Part shown: in pieces, positions 47,244 through 57,142 of the stretch | How positions within the stretch are numbered: position 1 is the first letter of the stretch | Layout: the number at the start of each line of letters is the position of its first letter | NCBI RefSeq assembly: GCF_008831285.2 | Contig: NC_045145.1 | Span: 21,406,040 to 21,470,039 of the forward strand | DNA length: 64,000 bases | Reading direction: 5' to 3' | DNA from: Nymphaea colorata | Lineage: Eukaryota > Streptophyta > Magnoliopsida > Nymphaeales > Nymphaeaceae | Made by a program: the position numbers and the translations under genes | The notes under the pieces: generated by a model | Told to the model about the DNA's origin: nothing | Databases searched by the model: none | The model's input: only the letters and a program-made list of their open reading frames with translations

Positions 47244-49647
47244 GTTTGCATTTCTAAAAATCTTTTGGTTTTGGTTTTGGTTTTTGGAGTGCTTCAAAAA
47301 AACGAGGTTTTATTTTGAAAATAAGAGAGAAATGGACTCACTCATTGGTACGAAGATTGATCATGGTCGGTGCCTTTACCGGGGATAATTAATCCAAGGA
47401 CTATGCTTATTATTGATGCATTTCATTTTTGCTTAAACATCTTTTTTATTTTAAATGTGGTATTGTGTTCGAGAAAATATTGAAGATTTGATGTTTCAAA
47501 CTTTTAAAAAAGTTCTTAAAGAATTACTTGAGAATCTTAAACTTTTTGATTTGGGAAAAACTTGAATTGAGAAGTCTTTATAAATATTGTTTAGAAACAT
47601 TTGAAGATCATCTTTTAAAAATTACTTTGGTGTTATCTTAAGACTTTAAGTAAGTTTGATGTTTTGCTATAATTCGGTTACTACCTAGTTAGAGTTTCGT
47701 CTCATCTTGCTTAAGTTTTTTGGAGTAGTACTTATAATCATAAGTGATATCAAATGAGTGTGAATGTCTGAATGTATTCATTCTATATGATTATAAGAGA
47801 ATAAAACATTTCTACCATAATATTCATCTAAAAACATTCTTACCATAACATACATCTAAGATTTTTGTTTTGATAACTATCATAAATATTTTAACAAAAA
47901 AAAATTGAAATTGGATTGGGGTTGTAGACCATCAAACATGAATCTAATATTAGGTCATTACTTAGAGGAAAAATATGTTCAAAAGAAAAAGGTAAAAACT
48001 CCCAAAGAAAGAAAGAATGAGAGAAAGAGAGAGAAAAAGATGTACATATACGTGTGCATACCATCACATATGTACGTATATGAAAGTTTGTAAAAATGAT
48101 TTTGATTTGAATAGGAAAAGATATTTTCAAAGAAAAAGAAATAGGAAATTTTATATGCAAACACATATATATCGTCATACAAATATATGTATATACATAA
48201 GAAATTTGTAGGAAAAGACATTTAACTTGAAGAAAAAAATAAAAGATTCAAGAGAGAGAAATAGAACACATGGATATACGCATTCATGTGTATATGAAAA
48301 TTTATAAGATAGAATGTGAAAACATAGGGAGAAAAGAATAAAGGGAATCATCATGTGCACATATATGTATATAACATGTATATACACATGTGTCTTCATG
48401 AGATTCAAAATCAAGAAATGACATAATATAACCAACTTCAAGTTTGATATAAGCTGCAGGAGAGCTTGGACTCATGCAAGAGCCTAAGCAAAGTCTCCAA
48501 AGCCACATTAGAAAGGGTTCTTTCGAAAATATTTTGGAAAACATGATTTCAAATATTATATATGAACATAAAACATAGTTACTTCGTTTATTACAAGGGA
48601 ATATGTTTCTTCCACCGTTGGGTATGGAAGAAAATTAAACAACACGATAAGATGTTCATTAAGGTTCTTAATCGGATGATTACAAAAGAAACTAACACTA
48701 AATGACGTGAAAATGCATATTAACATGTGCATATTCGTGAATAAAGAGACAATCCCAAACCGCAGTCTCGTTCTCGCTGCACATTCACATATAAATGAAA
48801 AATCAAACAACTATGCATGGATAATATCTCAAAACAAAGCAATATTAAAAAAAAAAGAACATGATTCAATCATAAAATAAAATATCATCTCATCTTCTCA
48901 TGCTCTCGGCACATTCGAGTATAGCTTCTTAACTCTAAAATAGAGATTTGAGAGCTATCTCATATGGACATGAGAAAATGAGGATGAGAGCAAATAAAGA
49001 AACCAAAATAACGCAACATTCAAGAAAAGAACATGTTCCAGTCATAAAATGAAATATCACTTTACCATCTCATGCTCCCAGTGCACTCAAGAATAGCTTT
49101 TTGATTCCGAAAAAGAGATTTTAGAACTATCATGTATGGCCATAGGGAGATGAAGAATAGAGAAAATGAGGACTACATTCAAGAAAAGAAAGAATATGTT
49201 TCAATCATAAAATGAAATATCATCTCATCTTTTCATGCTTCTGGTGCATTGGAGCATAGCTTCTTGACTCTAAAATAGAGATTTGAGAGTTATCTCCTAT
49301 GGCCATAGGGAGATGAAGAGGAGAGAAACAATGAAAAGAATGAAGTGAGATGTTGATTACATACTTCTAATGAGAATGATTTTAGGGAAAAATGATCACC
49401 CCTGCTTCGAATGATCTTAGATTTATCTTGAATGAAGCTCCAAGATGATGAAGAGGAGGCCTCCAAGAGATCTTTGGTGCATTTGCGATGCTCAAATTTT
49501 GTCGTCTCGAACTCGATTCAAATTTTGGGTTTGAAATGCTTGATTTAGATCTAAAAATTTGGATTTTGGACTTAAATCTCACATCTAAAGTTGAGTTTTG
49601 TGTTTTGGTAAAAGAACGCAGCCTTTTGGAAAAGTTTGAGGTGATTA
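47244..49647. mobile_element. 2.4-kb DNA element in a TIR exon, 8-bp target duplication
   Basis: The intact TNLs read CTCCACCATCTCAGTGA at this place. Here CACCATCT occurs on both sides (47236-47243 and 49648-49655) with 2404 bases between, an exact 8-base target duplication. The insert is AT-rich, has no transposase frame I can see, and contains tandem and interspersed repeats. Terminal inverted repeats are not obvious (GTTTGCATTTC on the left, GAGGTGATTA on the right). An 8-base duplication suggests the hAT superfamily. A MULE with a degenerate 9-base duplication is the alternative. It includes a fragment with ACTAACACTAAATGACG, the MITE family word. Confidence 0.7.
48858..49325. repeat. 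Three-unit tandem repeat inside the 2.4-kb element
   Basis: Three units of about 165-170 bases start near 48858, 49030 and 49195. Each has TCATAAAATGAAATATCA, then CTCATGCT, a TAGCTTCTTGACTC-type word and AGAGATTTGAGAG. They are diverged from each other by substitutions. Subterminal tandem repeats like these are common in non-autonomous DNA elements. Confidence 0.7.
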
Positions 49648-49945
49648 CACCATCTCAGTGATCTTCTTCAGGCACCAAATAGTGTCGGCATAACTCTTAG
49701 AGAATATGGGCAGCAATATCCTCGATTCTCTGATGTTCTGCATCCAACAGGAATCGCTTATCATCATCCTCATGTGTTGATGAACAAATGGCTCCAATAG
49801 GTGGTGACGGTACATCGCCTTTAAGCTTGCTAGCTCATTCATCCGATGGAGAGACCGGCAGGTTCCCTATGGTCACTACCCTGATCAAGTACAGCAGGAT
49901 GCCGATGAAGATAATAAAGGGCAGCAGTGTTGTAAAGCCATCCAT

Positions 49946-50080
49946 TGCTTGATCTGTTGGTCAGCAATCAATTATCTTACTGCCACCCATCGCTTTCGAG
50001 CAGACGAGCAATTAGTCGGCGACTGTTGCTGCAAGTTTGGATTGGAGGAGAAGAGAGAGCATAATACTCCAAAAATTTAG
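49946..50080 (-). other. 5' flank of the broken TNL
   Basis: Retains the upstream sequence conserved in front of the intact TNLs (GCAGCAACAGTCGCCGAC on the minus strand, with a CT-rich leader). It is cut off near 50060 by the TRIM-like repeats. Confidence 0.55.
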
Positions 50081-50531
50081 TGTGTATTGAAGATTGTAAG
50101 AGATCTTTAAAGGCTTATAAAGGGGGTTATTAAATAGATGGTTGTCTTGGTTCTTGGACTTTTGAAATTGGAACTTAAACTGCTAAGGGTGGGTGGGTTG
50201 GAATCCATCGGACCTTGCTCCCGAGCCTAAAAGTGGATTAGATTGTTACAATGGTATCAGATCCAGTTCAACACTCGGACCTAGGGTCCCACACGCGCAG
50301 ACGCGTGTGCCTTAATCGAGTGGATTGTAACACAAAAAAAAAAAATTAGCCCCGTATTTAAGATTGTGAGGGATCTTCAATGGCCTTTTATAAAGGGGGT
50401 TATTAAATATATGGTTGTCTTGGTCCAAGTTTTTTTGCGGTTGGAGCCGAAACTGCTAGGCCCGATTTGGATCCACCAAACTAGGGGCTTGCACCCAAGA
50501 GTGGGTTGGGTTGTTGTTGTGGTATAAGATT
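50081..50531 (+). mobile_element. Tandem TRIM-like LTRs with Met-tRNA primer sites
   Basis: Two LTR-like copies (about 50081-50250 and 50350-50518) share GATTGTGAGGGATCTTCAA-type and TATAAAGGGGGTTATTAAAT words and GGTTGTCTTGG. Each is followed by a primer-binding-site word: TGGTATCAGATC at 50252 and TGGTATAAGATT at 50520. The first LTR ends TTACA, one base before it. LTR, primer site, short spacer, LTR, primer site with no coding sequence is the layout of a tandem TRIM array. Exact left ends are uncertain. Confidence 0.5.
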
Positions 50532-50759
50532 CGGTTCAATATTCGGCCCTAATTGCCAACATTTACACCAACCAAATGTGCGATGTTGCACTCATCACCC
50601 AACAACTTTGAAACAAAGAGACACACAAACCAGTGGCATGGTTATGTTTGGGCTGGTGTGTCCAATTGCCCATATCAACTCATACAAATTCATGTATTTA
50701 TATATTGGTATCTATTTACATATAGGTGTCTCTTTACAAAATTTAAAACTTAAGCTCAT

Positions 50760-50929
50760 AATACTTTTCTAGTTCCACCACTTGAAATTAAAAATCCTTA
50801 AGTTGTGATATGATCTTCTGCATTCCCCAACCTTATGCGGACTCCCTCTCTCTCTCTAGCTAATAATTGTGCTTTCTTCGGCTCTCTCTCCCTCTCGCTA
50901 ATAAATGTGAAACTACTTAGTTGGTTCAG

Positions 50930-50966
<37 letters not shown>

Positions 50967-51433
50967 AAAACTAACAACGTTACTTTTGGCAAGATAACAA
51001 AAATCAGATAACCAAAATTTCCTAGTGCAATGCTTGTAATGCAATAAGGTTGAAAGGTAAAAGTCAATGGAAGTAAAAGGTAAAGAAAGCACATATTCAA
51101 ATTAACAAACCAATTGATCATTCAATAGTCACATTTCCCTTCTTCATGCATGAAGAAGCCTTATTATCCATCTCTCTTTCAAAATATATCGACCCAAGTC
51201 TTAAGATGGAACTTGACGTCAGTGTTTTTGCATGTTTTACATGTCTCTCTACTGATTTGGGAAGATTCAACAGTTTCAGAGCTAGGCCTAATTCTGCATG
51301 CAAATTTTATTGGCATAGCTACCAAGACACCAACAACCTATTTTTAGAAATGAACATATATACCTACAGAAAACACGTAAATCCCTATAATTTTTAGGGT
51401 TTTCACGAATCTGTTTAAAGATAGCAGTTTCAG
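50760..51433 (+). other. SAG101 upstream-like DNA, unit 3
   Basis: About 50770-50930 matches 39540-39690, directly upstream of the second SAG101-like start. The words TAATAATTGTGC, CTAATAAATGTGAAACTACT and AGTTGGTTC are shared. The ATG and coding body do not follow. 50990-51430 instead matches 30480-30777 of unit 2 (for example TTCAAATTAACAAAC and AGAGCTAGGCCTAATTC). A CT run covers about 50933-50966. Confidence 0.6.
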
Positions 51434-51600
51434 GTTTGCCATGATCATGCTACCATTTCACGAACATATAGAATTTGAAGAGTTGAAGTCCCCCGATAGA
51501 GGTGTGGAAGAGGAGTTGTTGCAAGAGTGTTCTTCTGCGGAGAGCTGCTGTGAGATGAAGATCGAGTGCGAGCCTTTTCCATGGACAAGAAAAAAGCCCT
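51434..51600 (+). pseudogene. Unassigned exon-like remnant, copy 2
   Basis: The frame after TTTCAG reads MIMLPFHEHIEFEELK, then VEEELLQECSSAESCCEMK and stops at about 51599. It is the counterpart of 30778-30960, with an internal deletion but a longer open end. I do not recognise the family. Its position between a SAG101-like promoter copy and a SAG101 tail is the same in both units. Confidence 0.4.
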
Positions 51601-51954
51601 AACGAGTAGAATTTTTGTCTGCGGATCACTGTCGGACCTATTGATAATCACAGACAAAGGTATGCTCTCTCACCCTTAAGTGCATGCATTTTCCTTCAGC
51701 CTTTGAATTGGAGAGTCTAAAACTGTACAGAGTGGATATACATCCACCTGCTTCAGTGATGTATGTGTGATTCAAACATCTTCTTAGATACAAGCTAGAA
51801 AGGGGCGCTTGCTCCCGTTTCCAAAGACGTCGACAGATCATGATTGAATAGGATGCAACATTTACCATGTTTGGTTTGCTAACATTCACGTACTATAATT
51901 TGAGTTTGGATTCGAAAGGGTGATGAAAAGTCTATATTAAATTAAATTATACTT
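51601..51954. mobile_element. Insert of about 350 bases absent from unit 2
   Basis: In unit 2 AAAAAAGCCCC runs straight into TGTTGGTTATGGGAAGG. Here about 350 bases lie between. Its right part (51838-51900) matches 42485-42545 (ATTGAATAGGATGCAACATT-type words), so it belongs to the dispersed family related to the TCCGAA element. Target duplication is not clear. Confidence 0.45.
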
Positions 51955-51971
51955 GTTGGTTATGGGAAGGG

Positions 51972-52309
51972 TGTAGAAGATTATTCACTATGAATTTTAA
52001 AAATTATGCTTATATGACTCAGTCTCCATGCTGAAATATTTGTTAGATGACCTGCTGTCTTGTAAGGCTGGCTCAAAATATCCCTAATAGAATTGATGAT
52101 GTGGCAGATTGCGGAAGGATCCAGAACTATTCGGTTTCTTTTGGAATATTATTGTAATTTCCTGTATCAAAATATAAATAATTTTATTTTCCATTCATTA
52201 TTTCTTAGCAGTGTATAGATATCTATTCGTCAAATGAATGAAAGGGTGTGGCACTGTTTTCACTCGCCTTCAACTTTTCATACTCTGTTTTTGTTAAAAT
52301 CTGTCTGCA
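51972..52309 (+). repeat. Left LTR of the copia element
   Basis: 338 bases, starts TGTAGAAGATTATTCAC and ends AAATCTGTCTGCA. Contains a TATAAATAATTTT promoter-like stretch near 52170. Confidence 0.88.
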
Positions 52310-52321
52310 TGGTATCAGAGC
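52310..52321 (+). other. Primer-binding site (initiator Met-tRNA type)
   Basis: TGGTATCAGAGC directly follows the left LTR. It is the standard site complementary to the 3' end of initiator methionine tRNA in plant copia elements. Confidence 0.9.
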
Positions 52322-52505
52322 AATTGCTGTTTTTGTGCAAATTCTGTTGCACCTGAATTTTCGCAGGCTTTTTTTCAGTCTTTCATCCTTCCATTCCAAT
52401 GTGCAGTACATTTAATCTTTTCAAATTCCTTGCAATATCTATCTTTGGCATTCTATTGCATCAGTTTTTTTTTTTCTTTTGTTGTTGCTTTACACTATTT
52501 CCATA

Positions 52506-55500
52506 ATGGCTCAAAACACACCTATGATTCTGACAGATGATTCAAATGCCATCGAGATTTCAAATCCCTTTTGTGTACACCATTTGGACAACCCTGCTGT
52601 TATGCTTATGTCCCAGCCCCTCACGGGAGATAACAATCCCACATGGAGAAGGTCCATGACAATGGCGCTCTCTACTAAAAAGAAGTTGGGATTTGTCAAT
52701 GGTAGTATTCCTAGACCTCTTGCCTTAGCTATACAGTATCAGTCATGGGTGTGATGCAATGACTTGGTTCTTTCATGGATCATTAACTCATTATCAAAGG
52801 ATCTGGTGAGTAGTATTATCTATGCCACCACTGCGATGGAGGTCTAGCTGGACCTGCAATAACGTTTTACACAAAAGATGGCTCCCTATAAATACCAATT
52901 GAAGTCTGAAATCAATTGTCTCTCTCAAGATATGCTTTCTATTGCTGCTTATTTCACCAAATTTAAGGCATTGTGGGATGAGTTGGGATCTTATGAACCT
53001 TTGCCACCATGCACATGTGGTGTGTTGAAAGAAGTATCAGGTAGAGAACAAGAAGAAAAGTTAATACATTTTTTGATGGACTGAAATGAGACATATAATG
53101 TGATTCGTGGACAAGTTTTGTTGACTGAACCACTACCTACAAATGGGAAAGTATATAATCTAATGTTACAGAAGGAAAAACAGAGAGAAGTGAGAGTTCA
53201 ATTTTGCTACTGATCATGTTAGTCTAGCTGCTAATTCAGATTTTAGAGTGAACAAAAATAGAAATTGGAAGAGACCACAACTCAATTGTTCTTTTTGTCA
53301 AGCAATAGGGCGTACTAGAGATAGGTGTTATAAGTTAAATGACTTTCCACCTGATCATGTTAGTCTGGCTGCTAATTCAGATTTTAGAGTGAACAAAAAT
53401 AGAAATCAGAAGAGACCACAACTCAATTGTTCTTTTTGTTAAACAACAGGGCGTACTAGAGACTTTTTGTGCAATTCTCTAGTATGAATGATGTTGTTGT
53501 AGGGAGTGTTCATAGTGATGTAGAAGCAGTAAGTCATGGAAAGGAGGCCATCAAAGATGCGGCGCCTACCAACAGTTCAAACAACTTCTTAAGGAGAATT
53601 TTGTCCCGATTTCTTCTTCATCTCAACTTAACCTTGTTGGTATGTCTATTTCTGATCCAAACCTTTGGATATTAGATAATGGTGCCAACGACCATATGTC
53701 CTCCTCTGTGAACTTCATGACCAGTGTTGATGAACTTCACTCTCCTTATCCCATTCGTTTACCAGATAATAATCTTGTTCATGCAACACATAAGGATGAA
53801 CCTAAATTTTTTGATCAACTACTTCTTAAACATGTTTTCTACATACCTCAATTTAGGTATAATCTATTGTCCATTAGTCAACTGACCAAGTCATCTACCT
53901 GCTATGTATGCTTTGCTTGTGACAAATGTTACATTCATGACCAGAATCCAAGATGATGATTGCAGTATGTGAAATGCAAAATGGACTCTACTTCCTTAGA
54001 CCAACTGTGAGCAAACCTATAGCTTTGTCTCTTACCAGCACACAAACTGAAATTTGACATTTAAGGCTTGGTCACCCTTCAGCTTGCAAAAATATAATGT
54101 TTTCAGCTCTTGATCCTTGCATAGAAATGTCAAAAACTACTTGTGAAGTTCACTTGTCCAAGCAAGCTTGCTTGCCTTTTCCGATTAGTAATACCAAATC
54201 TGAGTGCTTGTTTGTTCTAATTCACTGTGACATTTGGGGTCCTTATAGTCAAGCGTCTATTTCAGATGCACAATACTTTTTCATAATTGTTGACGATCAT
54301 TCAAGAGCCACATGGGTCTATCTCATGAAGCACAAGGATAAAACAAAGTACCTTCTTCAATGTTTCTTTAAAATGGTTGAAAATTAGTTTCATATATCTA
54401 TTAAAAGGATTAAGACAGATAATGGAGCTGAATTCTTTTCAAATGAAATGCAAAAATTTTTACTTGTTGAAGGTACCTTGCATGATCACAGTTGCGTCAA
54501 CACGCCTCAAAAAAATGGGGTGGTTGAACGTAAACATAGACATTTGTTAGATGTCGCTAGATGTTTAAGAAATCACACATGCTTGCCTTTGAAATTTTGG
54601 GATTAATGTATACTTACAGTTGTGTATCTTGTTATCACCCCCGTGTATTCGGGTGTCTTTGTAATGTCATCTCGAAATCCAAATTTGATCATAGAGTTCG
54701 AAAGTGCATTTTCATGAGGTATCCATATGGCCAAAAAGCATACAAAGTATATCTTGAGTCTCACAAAATTATGTCAGGTCATGATGTAAAATTCTATGAA
54801 TCTGTCTTCCCATTCAAAGACCATAATGATGAAAAACATGTTGTTGTGTTACCTCTTTCTATTCCTGATAAAGAGCTGGATAACATAGTTGATGCAACAA
54901 ACATAAGTTTAGACATTCGCACATCTGAATCTTTCCAAACTCAGCCTGAACGAAGTGAGAATGCCCATGAAATTTCATCAAATTTGATCTTGGTCGCTCT
55001 CAAAGAGAACGCAGACCATCAATCCTACTCGAAGACTTTTATTGTGGAATTGGAATTGCTTATTGTAACAAAACATAATAGTAAATTTCCTTTATCTAAG
55101 TACATGTCCTTTGAGAGTTTCTCTACACCTCATAAAGCATTTCTAGTGGCCATCTCTAAAGATTTTGATCCATCTTCCTTCAGTCAAGTGTTAAGCATCA
55201 ATGTTGGCGTGACGCCATGGCTATTGAACTTAAACCACTTGAAGAGAATGAAACATGGGATCTGGTGCATGCTTCAAAAGGCATAAAACCCATAAGGTGT
55301 AAGTGGGTTTACCGAATTAAATACAATTCTAATGGAATAGTTGAGAGGTTCACAACAAGGCTTGCGGCCAAAGGAGATGTCCAAGTTGAAGGCCTTGACT
55401 ATCATGACATTTATGCTCCAGTGGTGAAGCTTGTCACAGTGAGGACTTTGCTTGTTGTTGCAGCCCAAAACAATTGCGTGCTGCATCAAATGGATGTCCA

Positions 55501-56650
55501 TAATGCATTCTTACATGGCGATTTGGACGAAGATGAATATATGACATTGCCATCCAGCTATGGCAATGAAGGGAGACTAGAATATGCAAGCATAAACAAT
55601 CTTTATATGGGGGCTTCAAGTGCCAAGAAACTGGTTTTCAAAGTTTTCCACAACACTTATAGACTATGGTTTTAGTCAATCAAAAGCTGATTGTTCTCTC
55701 TTCACACTGCTCAACAAAAATTGCTATATGGCTGTCATTGTCTATGTAGATGGCTTCATAGTAGTAGGAAATGATGAAAATCAGATCAGGTTGTTTAAAA
55801 AATACTTAAGCAACAAGTTTCATATGAAGGACCTTGGTTTACTTAAGTATTTTTAGGCATCGAATTAACAAGAACAAAGCATGCATTTTTTCTATCACAG
55901 TGTAAATATACATGTGATATCCTAGATGAATTCAGCCTTTTAAATGTCAAGCCAGTTGGCTGTCCTTTAGAACAAAAACAGAAGTTTTGTGATGAAACAG
56001 ATGAAGCTCTTAAGGAACCATCTGCATACAGAAGCATTGGAGGAAGACTTATATATCTAACCATCACTGGGTCAGATATAGGTTTTGCAGTTCATGTGCT
56101 TAGTAGGTATATGCACAATCCTAGACAGGTTCATCCAAATGCAGCTTTGCAAGTTGTTAGATACTTGAAGGCTAATCCTGGTCAAGGAATCATGTTATAT
56201 GCTAATACTAAGTTGCAGCTGGTTGCTTATTGTGATGCAGGCTGGGGCATGCAAAGAAACTGGGAGATGAGTAAGTGGCTACTGCATTTATTTGGGTAAA
56301 AGTTTGATTTCGTGCAACACAAAAAAGCAACAATCACTATCTCAATTTTCAGTTGAAGCTGAATATCGAGCTATGGCTAATATGGGTTGTGAGATAGTGT
56401 GGTTAAAGGTGCTTCTTGTTGATTTACGGGTCGTTCATAATTGTCCAGCATAATTGCATTGTGATAGTAAAGCGGCACTACACATATCTGAAAATCCAAT
56501 ATTCCATGAGTACAAAAAGCATGTTTAAATTGACTGTCAATACGTGAGGGATCTAGTTAAAAAACATATAATTCAAGCAGCAGATATATCATCAAAGCTT
56601 CAACCTGCCAATTTATTTACAAAATCTCTAGCGAAGGAGCAGTTTCAGTT
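52506..56650 (+). pseudogene. Copia gag-pol remnant
   Basis: Gag-like sequence begins at the ATG at 52506 (NPFCVHHLDNPAV, TGDNNPTWRRSM). A zinc-knuckle region at 53280-53335 has CSFC...C with the expected His replaced by Arg, and is followed by a second, broken copy 145 bases on (53357-53462). The protease site reads LDNGANDHM (Ser replaced by Asn). Integrase core words CDIWGP, VDDHSRATWVY and KTDNGAEF lie at 54220-54440. Reverse transcriptase words CKWVYRIK and [13 protein letters not shown] lie at 55300-55520, and the catalytic YVDD is changed to YVDG near 55747. RNase H words AYRSIGG, YCDAGWG and AEYRAMAN lie at 56020-56380. Several in-frame stops and frame changes separate these blocks. 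Confidence 0.88.
53213..53462 (+). repeat. Tandem duplication in the gag zinc-knuckle region
   Basis: A block starting TGATCATGTTAGTCT at 53213 recurs at 53357 with few changes, including the CAATTGTTCTTTTTGT zinc-knuckle coding segment. The period is about 144-145 bases. In the second copy the knuckle frame ends in a stop. Confidence 0.8.
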
Positions 56651-56672
56651 TTTAAAATCCAAACTAGAGGAG

Positions 56673-57053
56673 TGTTGAAGATTATTCACCATGAATTTTA
56701 CAATTATGCTTAGGGAGTGTTGAAGATTATTCACCATGAATTTTACAATTATGCTTATATGACTCAGCCTCCATGCTGAAATATCTGTTAGAATACTTGC
56801 TGTTTTGTAAGGCTGGCTCAAAATATCCCTAACAGAATTGATAATGTGGCAGATTGCGGAAGGTTCCACAACTATTGGTTTTTCTTGGAATCTTATTGTA
56901 ATTTTCTGTATCAAAATATAAGAAATTTTATTTTCTATTCATTATTTCTTAGCAGTGTATAAATATCCATTCGTCAAATGAATGAAAGGGTGTGGCTTTG
57001 TTTTCACTGGCCTTCAACTTTTCATAATCTGTTTTTGTTAAAATCTGTCCACA
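56673..57053 (+). repeat. Right LTR of the copia element with duplicated start
   Basis: The LTR proper is 56718-57053 (TGTTGAAG...TCCACA). The first 45 bases are tandemly repeated just before it (56673-56717). A purine-rich polypurine tract AACTAGAGGAG (56661-56671) precedes the first copy. The duplication may come from slippage or mispriming during reverse transcription. Confidence 0.85.
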
Positions 57054-57077
57054 AAGGAGACATAAACACCAATTATT

Positions 57078-57142
57078 TTTACTGAGTTTATGAAGGAAGG
57101 GGCGAACCTATCATTTGTTCTACTCACCACAAGCAGTTAAGA
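57078..57142 (+). pseudogene. SAG101-like 3' tail remnant, unit 3
   Basis: TTACTGAGTTTATGAAGG and TTGTTCTACTCACCA match the final codons of the first SAG101-like gene. It corresponds to the scar at 31039-31112 in unit 2 and lies 20 bases after the copia element. The rest of the SAG101 body is absent. Confidence 0.72.

Larger units (their letters stand above)
46096..49945 (-). pseudogene. Broken TNL: TIR exon and first intron only
   Basis: From 49945 the minus strand starts like the intact TNLs (MDGFTTLLPF and a hydrophobic segment). A Gly codon is changed to a TGA stop after SPSDE, near 49837. Part of the TIR coding sequence (about 150 bases around 49737) is deleted. A 2.4-kb element splits the TIR exon (47244-49647). 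The TIR end resumes at about 47240-47050, and the first intron with its MITE follows (46100-46900). NB-ARC and LRR are absent: the intron runs directly into the PAD4-like remnant at 46095. It cannot encode a receptor. Confidence 0.8.
51972..57053 (+). mobile_element. Degenerate Ty1/copia LTR retrotransposon
   Basis: The element is 5082 bases and is inserted where unit 2 reads GGGAAGGGGATATAAAC. Target duplications are AAGGG (51967-51971) and AAGGA (57054-57058), one change. The left LTR is 51972-52309 and the right LTR is 56718-57053, each TG..CA. By eye they differ at about 30 of 337 positions (near 9%), so the insertion is not recent. The primer site TGGTATCAGAGC abuts the left LTR. Domain order gag, protease, integrase, reverse transcriptase, RNase H is that of copia elements. 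Stops and frameshifts throughout make it incapable of moving itself. Confidence 0.9.

Noticed and set aside
48858-49325. Regularly spaced repeats that might suggest a CRISPR-like array
   Set aside because: Units are about 165-170 bases, diverged throughout, with no repeat-spacer pattern, and they lie inside a plant transposon.
51972-57053. Copia element as a possibly active retrotransposon
   Set aside because: Stops and frameshifts, altered protease and reverse-transcriptase active-site residues, and about 9% LTR divergence show that it is inactive.
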